Below, one piece after another: positions 7,665 to 15,959 of a stretch of 47,341 bases of DNA. The translations under genes and the position numbers were made by a program. Positions within the stretch are counted from its first letter, which is position 1. Each line of letters opens with the position of its first letter. Source of the stretch: JAAYZQ01 sp034428935 (lineage in GTDB: Bacteria; Chloroflexota; Anaerolineae; JAAYZQ01); assembly GCA_034428935.1 (NCBI GenBank), contig DAOUHB010000177.1, positions 1 to 47,341 on the forward strand, in the 5' to 3' direction. The notes beneath the pieces are model-generated. The model was not told the DNA's origin and made no database searches. It worked only from the letters and a program-made list of their open reading frames with translations.

Positions 7665-9647
7665 TCATTCGTAGGGGTTGCGCAGCACGATGCGCCGTTC
7701 CGCCGTCCCCTGATAGATCTCGCGCAGGGCCCGCGACACCTCGCCGCACGTCATGGGCCGTCCGTTGTACTTGGCCACCAGGTGGTCCACGTAGCGGCAG
7801 GTTTGGCCGCTCAGGAGCTGGGCAAACTGCCCGGAATTGTTCGACTCTACCACCACGACGGTCCCGGCGCTTTCCAGGAGGGCGTCGAGCTCCCTGGCCG
7901 GAAAGGGCCACAGCAGGTGCACCTGGATCAGGCGCGCCGGAATACCGTCGGCCTCCAGGCCGGCCAGCGCTTCCAGGATGGCGCCCTTGTTCGAGCCCCA
8001 GCTCACCATGGTCAAGGCCGCATCCGGATCGCCGTACACCTGCAGCTTTTGCTCCAGGGGGATCTCCCGGGCCGCCAGCTCCAGCTTACGGGCGCGCTTT
8101 TCCATCTGCCGCTCGCGAACCACCGGGTCCTCCGTCACCAGGCCATCCTCGGTGTGCTCGGAGCCCGTCAGCCAGTGTGTGCCGCCCGGCTGGCCCACGA
8201 GGGCTCGCGGCGACACCCCGGACTCGGTCAGGGCAAAGCGCTGGTAGGGCTCCTCGCCGGCCTCCCCGTCTCCCTCGCCCGTCGCGGGTTGGTAGATCTG
8301 CCCGCGCTGGATCTGGATGCGGGACAGGTCAAAAGGGGGCACCGTCTGCGTGGTGCGGGCGATGGTCTGATCCAGGAGGTGGATGACCGGCGTCTGGTAG
8401 CGCTCGGCATAGTCAAAGGCCCGGGCCGCGTCGTAGAACGCCTCGGTGAGGTCGCCCGAAGCGATGACCAGGCGCGGGAACTCGCCGTGGCCGGCGTTGA
8501 TGGCAAAGAGCAGGTCCGATTGCTCGGTGCGCGTCGGCAGGCCGGTGGAGGGGCCGCCCCGCTGGTAGAGGGTGATGACCAGGGGGACTTCGTTCATCCC
8601 GGCCCAGCCCATGCCCTCCACCATCAGCGAGAAGCCAGGGCCGGCCGTGGCCGTCGCGCTCCGCGCGCCCGTGAGCGCCGCGCCGGCGGCCATGGTCACG
8701 GCCGAAATCTCGTCCTCGGTCTGCACGATGACGATGGCCGCCGTGCTGCCGTCCTTCTGCGGAACGTTGGCATGGGCTTCCAGGTAAAAGCTTTCGTCCG
8801 TCGCCGGGCTGATGGGATAGTAGGTCTGGAAGGTCATGCCGGCCGCCATCTTGCCCAGGGCCACCGCTTCGTTCCCGCCGGCCAGGATCATCTCCTCGCC
8901 GTCTTTCCCGGGGCGGGGCGGAAGCGTGCTTCGCGGCGCCACCAGTTGGTGCGCCAGCGCCTGCACGGGCAGCTCCTCGCGCACGTAATCGTACGCGAGC
9001 TCGACCGCCCGCACGTTAAGCTCGACAACCCCCTTCTTATCGGCAAAGACCGTGGCCAGCGATACCTCCAGGAACCGGGGGTCGTATCCCAGCAGCGCCG
9101 CCGAGATGGCGACCGCGATGGTGTTCTTTGTCAGGTCGGCCTTGGCGCGATAGCGCTCATCCTGGGCCAGGCGGTCGATGATGCGGTCGTACGACACGGA
9201 TACCGTCTCCACCCCCCGACGGCGGGCATCCTCCAGGGCGCCCGCCGTCGTGGGTGGCAGGTCGCTGGCCGCCAGATAGGCAGCCAGGTCCTCCTGGGCT
9301 CGCTCGTCCAGGAACGTGATTCGCCTCAGCGGCTCGTCGGCGGCGTCCTCGTCATAGATGATGGCGCCGCCGGGCACCGTCGAGACGCTGTGTCGCGCCA
9401 GGGTCTCGGCGTCGAACGTGACCAGCATCTCCACCTGGTTGCGGTGGCAGCTCATGGGCCGCCGGTCCACGCGCACGTCGTAGTAGCTGTGGCGCCCCAT
9501 GATGTTGGAATAGTATTCCCGCCGCCCGAAGACGTGCAGGCCACCGGCAACGCACGCCCCGCCAAAGAGGCGGGCCGCCGTGTCGACGCCGCTGCCCTGC
9601 GGTCCCCCGACACGCCACGCCAGGCTCCTATCGTGTTCCTCGGCCAT
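7665..9647 (-). CDS. korA: 2-oxoacid:ferredoxin oxidoreductase, fused gamma-alpha subunit
   Basis: Pairs with the beta subunit to oxidise 2-oxoacids to acyl-CoA. The 660-residue chain is a fusion: residues 1 to about 190 are the gamma domain (RVGGPQGSGVDTAARLFG, YYDVRVDRRPMSCHRNQVE), and from about residue 225 the alpha domain follows (MILAGGNEAVALGKMAAGM, YYPISPATDESFYLEAHANV, TEDEISAVTMAAGAAL, GARSATATAGPGFSLMVEGM). The pattern is that of KorA-type enzymes. The ATG at 9645-9647 begins one base after the OsmC stop codon, and its ribosome binding site lies inside the osmC end. It belongs to the long run that also encodes the pyruvate dehydrogenase complex. Confidence 0.9.
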   Translation of the reverse strand: MAEEHDRSLAWRVGGPQGSGVDTAARLFGGACVAGGLHVFGRREYYSNIMGRHSYYDVRVDRRPMSCHRNQVEMLVTFDAETLARHSVSTVPGGAIIYDEDAADEPLRRITFLDERAQEDLAAYLAASDLPPTTAGALEDARRRGVETVSVSYDRIIDRLAQDERYRAKADLTKNTIAVAISAALLGYDPRFLEVSLATVFADKKGVVELNVRAVELAYDYVREELPVQALAHQLVAPRSTLPPRPGKDGEEMILAGGNEAVALGKMAAGMTFQTYYPISPATDESFYLEAHANVPQKDGSTAAIVIVQTEDEISAVTMAAGAALTGARSATATAGPGFSLMVEGMGWAGMNEVPLVITLYQRGGPSTGLPTRTEQSDLLFAINAGHGEFPRLVIASGDLTEAFYDAARAFDYAERYQTPVIHLLDQTIARTTQTVPPFDLSRIQIQRGQIYQPATGEGDGEAGEEPYQRFALTESGVSPRALVGQPGGTHWLTGSEHTEDGLVTEDPVVRERQMEKRARKLELAAREIPLEQKLQVYGDPDAALTMVSWGSNKGAILEALAGLEADGIPARLIQVHLLWPFPARELDALLESAGTVVVVESNNSGQFAQLLSGQTCRYVDHLVAKYNGRPMTCGEVSRALREIYQGTAERRIVLRNPYE

Positions 9648-9648
9648 C

Positions 9649-10086
9649 CTAGATCAACTGTGCTTCGAGCGAGATCTCGAGCCCCGACCGCAGGAGGTTC
9701 GAGACCGGGCAGTTCTTGTCGCCCTCGTGGGCCATCTGCCGGAACGTCTCCTGGTCCATGCCGGGCACCTGCCCCCGCACTGTGAGCTTCATGGCCGTGA
9801 TGCGGGGGCCGCCTTCGCCCATGGTGAGGGTGCAGGCGGCCTCGGTTTCGATGCGCTGCGGGTCGTGGCCCTTCTTGGCCAGGACGTTGGCAAAGGCCAT
9901 GCTGTAGCACGCCGCGTGGGCGGCGGCAATCAGCTCCTCGGGGTTGGTCCCCGGCTCGTTCTCGAAGCGGGTGGTAAAGCGATAGGGTTCTTCCGACACG
10001 GCGCCGCTCTCGGTCCGAATCGTGCCATTCCCGTCGCGCAGGTCTCCCTGCCAGACTGCTGCTCCTCGCCGTACAAATTCAGCCAT
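9649..10086 (-). CDS. OsmC/Ohr-family peroxiredoxin-like protein
   Basis: Small cytosolic thiol protein of the OsmC family, which reduces organic hydroperoxides; some members use lipoyl groups of dihydrolipoamide enzymes as electron donors. The 145-residue protein shows the two family cysteines in AAAHAACYSMAFANVLAKKG and EAACTLTMGEGGP... DKNCPVSNLL, and the EENPGTNPEELIAAAHA-type entry helix. The gene lies ten bases after lipoamide dehydrogenase, which is notable because Ohr/OsmC proteins of other bacteria are known to be recharged by lipoylated proteins and Lpd. It is followed after one base by korA. A protective role for the oxygen-sensitive oxidoreductase is an inference from position. 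Confidence 0.85.
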   Translation of the reverse strand: MAEFVRRGAAVWQGDLRDGNGTIRTESGAVSEEPYRFTTRFENEPGTNPEELIAAAHAACYSMAFANVLAKKGHDPQRIETEAACTLTMGEGGPRITAMKLTVRGQVPGMDQETFRQMAHEGDKNCPVSNLLRSGLEISLEAQLI

Positions 10087-10096
10087 TTCGACCTCC

Positions 10097-11536
10097 TTAT
10101 TTTTTGCCTGCTGCCTTGCGCGGCGACAGGATGTGGGTGGCGTCGCCCAGGAACGCCCCGGCGGCTTCTTCCGTCGTTTCCGTGAGCGTGGGGTGGGGGT
10201 GGATGGATAGCGACACGTCGCTGGCGAGGGCGCCCATCTCGATGGCCAGCACCCCCTCGCCGATCAGGTCCTCGGCCTGCCGGCCCACGATCCCGATGCC
10301 CAGGATGCGCTCGGTCTGCGGGTCAAAGACCATCTTGGTCACGCCCTCCGGCGCGCTCATGGTCAGCGCCCGCCCCGAGGCGCGCCACGGGAAGCGCGAG
10401 GCCTGCACCTCGATGCCCTTTTCCTTGGCCTCGTTTTCCATCAGGCCCGCCCAGGCAATTTGCGGGTCGGTGTAGACGACGGCCGGGATGGCCACTACGT
10501 CAAAGGCAGACGGCTGCCCGGCAAGCACCTCGGCGGCCACCTTGCCCTCGTACATGGCCTTGTGGGCCAGCATCATTCCCCCCACCACGTCGCCGATGGC
10601 CAGGATGCGCTCGTCGGCCGTGCGCTGCTGCTCGTCGACCTTTACAAAGCCGCGCTCGTCGAGCTCCACGGCGGTATGCTCCAGGCCGATGTCCTCCGTG
10701 TTGGGGCGCCGGCCGATGGCCACCAGGACCCGATCAAAACTCTGCCGGGCCTCGGGCACGTCGCCCTCCAGGACGACCTCCACCTTGCCGTTCTGGTCCT
10801 TCATCTCGGCCACTTTGGTCTTCAGATAGATAGCCTCGAATAGCTCGCCCGAGCGCCGTTCCAGGGGGCGCACCAGGTCCCGGTCGGTCCCGGGCAGGAT
10901 CTCGTCCATCATCTCCACGACGGTGACCCGGCTGCCCAGCGAGGCGTACACCGAGCCCAGCTCCATGCCGACGTAGCCCGCCCCCACCACCAGCAAGGTT
11001 TCGGGAATGTCGGCCAGGGCCAGGGCTCCGGTCGAGCTCATGATCCGCCCCGATTTCTCGAAGCTGGTGCCGGGCAGCGAGATGGCCCGCGAGCCCGTGG
11101 CCAGGATGGCGTGCTTGAACTTGACGTGGGTGGTGTTCTTGCCGCGGACCCGCAGCCGGTCGGGGCCCTCGAAGGTTGCCCGCCCCTGGACGAGCTGCAC
11201 CTCGCGCTGTTTGCTGAGGGTCACCAGGCCGTTCACCAGCCGATCGATGACCTGGTTCTTCCACTCGCGTATCTTGGCGATGTCGACCTTGGGCTCGCCG
11301 AACTCCAGCCCAAACTCTCCCGCCTCGCGGGCGTCGCGCAAGAGCTCGGTCACGTGCAAGAGCGCCTTGGACGGAATGCACCCGCGGAGCAGGCACACCC
11401 CGCCAATCCGCTCGTCCTGGTCGATCATGGTCACGTCCATCCCGAGGTCGGCGGCCCGAAAGGCGGCCGCGTAGCCGCCCGGCCCGGCGCCGATGACCGC
11501 TACGTTCGTTTCAATTGTTGCTTCACCCATTACCAT
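10097..11536 (-). CDS. lpdA: Dihydrolipoyl dehydrogenase (E3)
   Basis: FAD enzyme that reoxidises the dihydrolipoyl groups of E2 with NAD+. The 479-residue protein has the N-terminal FAD fingerprint VAVIGAGPGGYAAAFRAADL, the redox-active disulfide in GGVCLLRGCIPSKALL (Cys48 and Cys53), the NAD fingerprint VVGAGYVGMELGSVYASLG, and a C-terminal dimer-interface SIHPHPTLTETTEEAAG with the catalytic His. The ATG is preceded by AGGACAAGACCG. It follows the E2 gene by 33 bases and precedes osmC by ten. It probably serves the pyruvate dehydrogenase complex encoded just upstream, and possibly other lipoyl enzymes. Confidence 0.95.
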   Translation of the reverse strand: MVMGEATIETNVAVIGAGPGGYAAAFRAADLGMDVTMIDQDERIGGVCLLRGCIPSKALLHVTELLRDAREAGEFGLEFGEPKVDIAKIREWKNQVIDRLVNGLVTLSKQREVQLVQGRATFEGPDRLRVRGKNTTHVKFKHAILATGSRAISLPGTSFEKSGRIMSSTGALALADIPETLLVVGAGYVGMELGSVYASLGSRVTVVEMMDEILPGTDRDLVRPLERRSGELFEAIYLKTKVAEMKDQNGKVEVVLEGDVPEARQSFDRVLVAIGRRPNTEDIGLEHTAVELDERGFVKVDEQQRTADERILAIGDVVGGMMLAHKAMYEGKVAAEVLAGQPSAFDVVAIPAVVYTDPQIAWAGLMENEAKEKGIEVQASRFPWRASGRALTMSAPEGVTKMVFDPQTERILGIGIVGRQAEDLIGEGVLAIEMGALASDVSLSIHPHPTLTETTEEAAGAFLGDATHILSPRKAAGKK

Positions 11537-11569
11537 CGGTCTTGTCCTTTTGCCCGTGTTCCGGGACTG

Positions 11570-13000
11570 TCAGGCCGAGATCAGGAGCCGGTCTGGGGCT
11601 TCCAGGAGCTCGATGATCATGCTCACAAAGCGCGCCGCGTCGGCACCGTCCACCACACGGTGGTCAAAGGCCAGGATCAGCGGCAACAGCAGCCGCGGCA
11701 CGACGGCGCCGTGGGGGCCGTTGCCCTGGACGACCGGCTGCCAGGTTGCCCTGGCCATGCCCAGGATGGCGACCTCCGGGTAGTTGACGATGGGGGCAAA
11801 GGCCGTGCCGCCCAGCGGCCCGGGATTGGTGATGGTGAACGTCCCGCCCTGCATCTCTTCCAGGTCGACCTTGCCCTCCCGGGTGCGCTCCACCAACTCC
11901 TTTAGCTCCACCGCCAGCTCGGCCATGCTCTTGCGGTCCACGTCGCGGATGACGGGCACCAGGAGGCCCCGCTCGGTGTCGACGGCAACGCCGATGTGGT
12001 AATACTTCTTGAGGACGAGGTCCTCGACGTCGGTATCCAGGCTGGCGTTAAAGCGAGGGTGGGCCTTCAGGGCCGCGACGGCTGCCTTCAGGACAAAGAC
12101 CGTCAGCGACAGGCTGCCGCCTTGCTCGGCCAGCTCACCCTTGTACTTGTTGCGCAGGGCCTCCAGCTCGGTGACGTCCGCGACGTCCTGGTGGCTGACG
12201 TGGGGGATCTGCGACCAGGCGAGGGCCATGTGCTTGGCCGTGGCCCGCCGCACGGAGCGCAGCGGCACGCGTTCCACCTCGCCCCACCGCTGAAAGTCGG
12301 GCAGGGGGGGTACCGGCACCGCCGAGGAGCGGATGGCCGACACTTCCTCACCCGCCGGGCGGGGCGCCGGGCGCCGTTCCGCTTCCCGGGGCGGGGCCGG
12401 CTCGGCCTCGGCCGCCGCGGCCCTGGCCCCATCTCCGCTGGCAAAGCTGCGCACGTCCTCGGCCGTGACCCGGCCCCCCGGGCCACTGCCCCGCACCTGC
12501 CGCAGGTCCACGCCCATCTCGCGGGCCAGGCGCCGCGTGGAGGGCGAGGCAGGCACCGGTCCCTGTCGCTCGGGAGGAGCCTCCCGCTCCGCGGCCGGCG
12601 GGGCCGGCTCTCGCGGCTTCTCGGCAACCGCCTTCTCCTGCGGTTTCTCCTCGGGCACCGCCTCCTCGCGCGGCTGCGCGTCAAAGGCTGCCGCCACCTG
12701 TTCCTCGGTGGCTTCTTGCGGCCGGGCAGCCTCCTCGGCGCGCGCCTCCTCGGCGGGGGCGCCTTCGCCGTCAAAGACGAGGAGCACGTCGCCGACGTTA
12801 ACCAGGTCGCCGGCGTTGACACGAACGTCCGACACTGTGCCCGTGAAAGGTGACGGAATCTCGACCGTGGCCTTGTCCGTCTCTACCTCCAGGATCGGTT
12901 GGTCTTCTTTCACCTGGTCGCCCACGGAGACCAGGACCTTGACAATCTCGCCCTCGTGAATGCCTTCCCCGAGGTCGGGGAGCTTGAATTCTCGAGCCAT
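11570..13000 (-). CDS. pdhC: Dihydrolipoamide acyltransferase (E2) of the pyruvate dehydrogenase complex
   Basis: Core enzyme that carries the acetyl group on a lipoyl arm and transfers it to CoA. The 476 residues comprise one lipoyl domain (residues 1-80, lipoylated Lys43 in EVETDKATVEIPSP), a long Glu/Ala/Pro-rich linker (about 80-150), a peripheral subunit-binding domain (PSTRRLAREMGVDLRQV, GPGGRVTAEDV), a second Pro/Ala linker, and the catalytic domain ending AFDHRVVDGADAARF with His447 and Asp451 of the HxxxDG motif. The ATG follows an AGGGAGGAGCAAAGGAA leader. The gene sits between E1-beta (18-base gap) and E3 in a classical pdhABC-lpd order. Confidence 0.93.
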   Translation of the reverse strand: MAREFKLPDLGEGIHEGEIVKVLVSVGDQVKEDQPILEVETDKATVEIPSPFTGTVSDVRVNAGDLVNVGDVLLVFDGEGAPAEEARAEEAARPQEATEEQVAAAFDAQPREEAVPEEKPQEKAVAEKPREPAPPAAEREAPPERQGPVPASPSTRRLAREMGVDLRQVRGSGPGGRVTAEDVRSFASGDGARAAAAEAEPAPPREAERRPAPRPAGEEVSAIRSSAVPVPPLPDFQRWGEVERVPLRSVRRATAKHMALAWSQIPHVSHQDVADVTELEALRNKYKGELAEQGGSLSLTVFVLKAAVAALKAHPRFNASLDTDVEDLVLKKYYHIGVAVDTERGLLVPVIRDVDRKSMAELAVELKELVERTREGKVDLEEMQGGTFTITNPGPLGGTAFAPIVNYPEVAILGMARATWQPVVQGNGPHGAVVPRLLLPLILAFDHRVVDGADAARFVSMIIELLEAPDRLLISA

Positions 13001-13018
13001 TTCCTTTGCTCCTCCCTG

Positions 13019-13999
13019 TCAGGCGTTCAGCGCTTCGCGGGCGGCGCGCACAACCCGGTCAACGCTCGGTAAGTAGATCTGCTCGTAGGCAAACAGTGGG
13101 ATGATGATATCCCAACCGGCGACGCGCTGAATGGGCGCCTCCAGGTACCAGAACGACTTTTCCACCATCCGGCTCACGATCTCGGCCCCGGGCCCAAAGC
13201 TGCGCGGCGCCTCGTGGACGATGACGGCCCGGCCTGTCTTTTGCACCGACGCCGTGAACGTCTCCGAGTCGAGGGGCGAGATGGTCAAGAGGTCGATAAC
13301 CTCCGCCTCCACGCCGTCCTCCTTCGACAGCACCTCCGCCGCCTCGATGGTGGGCCGCATCATGGCCCCGTACGAGATCAGGGTGATGTCCTTGCCCTCG
13401 CGCACGATGCGCGCCTTCCCGATGGGAATGGTCTCTTCTTCCTCGGGCACCTCCTCGCGGAAGGCGCGATAGATGGACTTGGGCTCGTAAAAGACCACCG
13501 GGTCGGGATCGCGGATGGCGCTGAGCAGCAGGGCCCGCGCCGTGCGCGGCCCGGAGGGGATGACCGTCTTGAGTCCCGGGGTGTGGGCCCAGTAGGCCTC
13601 GCGGCTCTCGGAGTGGTGCTCCAGGGCGCGGACGCCGCCCGCATAGGGCGCGCGCATCACCAGGGGCACGTGGAAGGCGCCCTGAGACCGCCAGCGCAGG
13701 CGAGCCGCCTGCGATTCGAGCTGTTGAAAGGAAAGGTAGGCAAAGCCGGAGAACTGGATCTCGCACACCGGCCGCAGGCCATAGGCGGCCATGCCGACGG
13801 CCGTGCCGACGATCATGGACTCGGCCAGGGGCGTGTCGATGACCCGCTCCTCGCCGTACTTTTCGATGAGCCCGTCGGTGACGCGAAACACGCCGCCGTC
13901 CAGTCCGATGTCCTCGCCCAGCAGCACGACACTGTCGTCCCTTGCCATCTCTTCGTCCAGGGCATAGTTTAGCGCCTGGACCATGGTCATCCTAGCCAC
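13019..13999 (-). CDS. pdhB: Pyruvate dehydrogenase E1 component, beta subunit
   Basis: Forms the E1 heterotetramer with the alpha subunit and binds the aminopyrimidine side of thiamine diphosphate. The 326-residue chain begins VARMTMVQALNYALDEEMAR and carries VVLLGEDIGLDGGVFRVTDG, DTPLAESMIVGTAVGMAAYG and CEIQFSGFAYLSFQQL, all standard for the family. I chose the GTG at 13997-13999 because GGAGG is six bases upstream; the ATG at 13990 is the alternative. This start overlaps the last eight bases of the alpha subunit gene, so the two are likely translated together at equal amounts. A branched-chain 2-oxoacid specificity cannot be excluded from the sequence. Confidence 0.9.
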   Translation of the reverse strand: MARMTMVQALNYALDEEMARDDSVVLLGEDIGLDGGVFRVTDGLIEKYGEERVIDTPLAESMIVGTAVGMAAYGLRPVCEIQFSGFAYLSFQQLESQAARLRWRSQGAFHVPLVMRAPYAGGVRALEHHSESREAYWAHTPGLKTVIPSGPRTARALLLSAIRDPDPVVFYEPKSIYRAFREEVPEEEETIPIGKARIVREGKDITLISYGAMMRPTIEAAEVLSKEDGVEAEVIDLLTISPLDSETFTASVQKTGRAVIVHEAPRSFGPGAEIVSRMVEKSFWYLEAPIQRVAGWDIIIPLFAYEQIYLPSVDRVVRAAREALNA

Positions 14000-15095
14000 G
14001 GCTTTCCTCCTTCTGTGCCAGCTCCCGGGCCAGCTCCTCCCTCTGCTCCTGGAGGTAGGGCGGCATCTCGGCATAAAGATGATCGAACATGATCATCGGT
14101 TGGTTCTCCAGCTCTTTCATCTGCGCCTCGGCGCGGTCGACCACTTCCTTGAGCTCGTTCTCGATCTCTTTTTCGACCTGCGCGATCTTGGCCTCGTCCA
14201 GCAGTCCCTTGTCGCTCAGGTACTTCTGAAAGCGGGGGATGGGGTCCTTTTTCTGCCACTCCTCGACCTCTTGCTCCTTGCGGTAGCGGGTCGGGTCGTC
14301 GGCGGTGGTGTGCACCGACAGCCGGTAGGTGACGGCCTCGATGAACGTCGGCCCTCCTCCCGACCTGGCGCGCTCCATGGCCTCGTGGGCCGCGGCGTAG
14401 GTGGCCAGGATGTCGTTGCCGTCCACCTGGATGCCCGGCATGCCATAAGCTATCGCCTTTTGCGCCAGGGTCTTGGACCGGGTCTGCCGTTCCCGGGGCA
14501 AAGAGATGGCCCAGTGGTTGTTCTGGCAGACAAAGATGGTGGGTACCTGAAAGACGGCGGCAAAGTTCAGCCCCTCGTGAAAGTCTCCCTCCGAAGTGGC
14601 GCCGTCTCCGAAAAACACCACCGCCACCGAGTCCTTCTTGCGATACTTGATGGCGTAGCCCAGGCCGGCGCCGTGCAAGATCTGCGTGCCGACGGGGATG
14701 GTCCCCGGCAGGTTCGTAGAACCCTCCGGGACCGTCCCTCCCTGGTTAAAACCGCCGTAATAGAGCAGGACGCTTTCCAGGGTGCGGCCGCGCCACGCTT
14801 CGGCTGCCGCCTCGCGGAAGGCCGGCACCAGCCAGTCATCATCGCGCATGGCCGCCACGGGCCCCAATTGCGAGGCCTCCTGCCCCTTGATGGGGGCAAA
14901 CGTACCCAGGCGCCCCTGTCGCTGCAGCCTGAGCATTCGTTCGTCGAACCGGCGGGCCCGGATCATGGCCCGGTACAGCTTGAGCAAGAGCTCGTCGGGG
15001 ATGTTTGGTTCCAATTCCCTGTCCAGGTTTCCGTTCTCGTCCAGAATGGAGAGATACTCGACGCGGTCGGGAATGTCGATGGGTGTTCTGGGCAT
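13992..15095 (-). CDS. pdhA: Pyruvate dehydrogenase E1 component, alpha subunit
   Basis: Decarboxylates pyruvate on thiamine diphosphate and passes the acetyl group to E2. The 367-residue protein has the ThDP/Mg motif from FFGDGATSEGDFHEGLNF to VCQNNHWAIS (GDG to NN) and the phosphorylation-loop region YRLSVHTTADDPTRYR. ARRFDERMLRLQRQGRLG is the usual N-terminal signature. The ATG is preceded by GGAG seven bases upstream. It starts 21 bases downstream of the universal stress protein gene and overlaps pdhB. The C-terminus is unusually rich in Glu and Lys (QLVEKEIENELKEV-type helix). Confidence 0.92.
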   Translation of the reverse strand: MPRTPIDIPDRVEYLSILDENGNLDRELEPNIPDELLLKLYRAMIRARRFDERMLRLQRQGRLGTFAPIKGQEASQLGPVAAMRDDDWLVPAFREAAAEAWRGRTLESVLLYYGGFNQGGTVPEGSTNLPGTIPVGTQILHGAGLGYAIKYRKKDSVAVVFFGDGATSEGDFHEGLNFAAVFQVPTIFVCQNNHWAISLPRERQTRSKTLAQKAIAYGMPGIQVDGNDILATYAAAHEAMERARSGGGPTFIEAVTYRLSVHTTADDPTRYRKEQEVEEWQKKDPIPRFQKYLSDKGLLDEAKIAQVEKEIENELKEVVDRAEAQMKELENQPMIMFDHLYAEMPPYLQEQREELARELAQKEESRG

Positions 15096-15116
15096 TCTAC
15101 TTCTCCTTTTCCCTGC

Positions 15117-15959
15117 TCATCTCACGAGCAGGATAGGTATCTCGAGCTCTTCCAGGAGCCCCTGCAGGGCTGTATCCTCCAGAATGGCACTCTTGACAGG
15201 CAGGATGAGTGTCCCGCACTCTTCGCTCTCGATGGCTGCCACCAGCCGGGTGACGTTGGACTCGGTGAGCGCCCGGTACCGCACGTCCAGCTCCCGGCCT
15301 TGCTGCCAGGCGTCCACTTGCTCGCGCAGCGGAGCCAACCGTTCGTGCCCGTTGGCCAGGAGCAGCACCCGCAGGCGCCGGTCGTCGTCGAGGAGCGACT
15401 CGGCCACCTCCAGGGCGCGCTCCGCCCGCGCCGATCCGTCGAACACGACGGTCACAGGGCTGGCCAGGCAGGCGCCACCGGGCAGCAGGAGCGCCATGCT
15501 GGGCGACCGGGCGACGATGGCCCGGGCGGTGGTCCCCAGGCGCCCCTTGCGCAGCAGCGACCAACCGGCCCGGCCCACCACGAGCAGGTCGGCGTCGGAC
15601 GCGGCCGTCACGACCTCCTGGGGCACCGAGCCCCGCGTGACCCGGAACGACCACTGCACCTCTGTTCGCCCCGTCCTGCTCTCAAAGATGCGGCGCACGC
15701 GCACGGTCTGCACGCGGATCTGGCGCTCCACTTCCGTCACGTCCAGGCGGCGGACGCCGGCCGAGAAGGTGCCCACCTCGCGGGCAAAGGGCAACTGGGC
15801 CAGGCGCAGGAGGTTGATGTCCTCCACGTAGAGGCCCAGCAGCTCGGCCTGAAAGCGGGTTGCCAGCTCGACGGCGGCTTCCAGGGCGGCGATGCTGTGA
15901 TGCGAGGCATCCACGGCCACCAGGATGCGCCGCACCAGGGAGACCGGTCTTTCAGTCAC
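15117..15959 (-). CDS. Tandem-domain universal stress protein
   Basis: Cytosolic UspA-type protein of about 280 residues with two domains. The first (residues 1 to about 148) has RRILVAVDASHHSIAALEAA and ends in ASDADLLVVGRAGWSLLRKG followed by GTTARAIVARSPSMALLLPG, close to the ATP-binding G-x2-G-x9-G-S/T pattern. The second domain (SPVTVVFDGSARAERALEVA to EIPILLVR) is shorter and lacks the clear ATP loop. The GTG at 15957-15959 is the start, with AGGAGG five bases upstream, and overlaps the stop of the LonB-like gene. Position between two proteases and pyruvate dehydrogenase suggests a stress-coupled role; the ligand is unknown. Confidence 0.85.
   Translation of the reverse strand: MTERPVSLVRRILVAVDASHHSIAALEAAVELATRFQAELLGLYVEDINLLRLAQLPFAREVGTFSAGVRRLDVTEVERQIRVQTVRVRRIFESRTGRTEVQWSFRVTRGSVPQEVVTAASDADLLVVGRAGWSLLRKGRLGTTARAIVARSPSMALLLPGGACLASPVTVVFDGSARAERALEVAESLLDDDRRLRVLLLANGHERLAPLREQVDAWQQGRELDVRYRALTESNVTRLVAAIESEECGTLILPVKSAILEDTALQGLLEELEIPILLVR

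Noticed and set aside
5714..9785. Long plus-strand open frames of about 650 and 720 codons opposite the lipid kinase and 2-oxoacid oxidoreductase genes
   Set aside because: They are antisense to genes with full catalytic motifs. High G+C at third positions removes stops on the opposite strand. The translations are His/Gly/Gln-rich and match no family.
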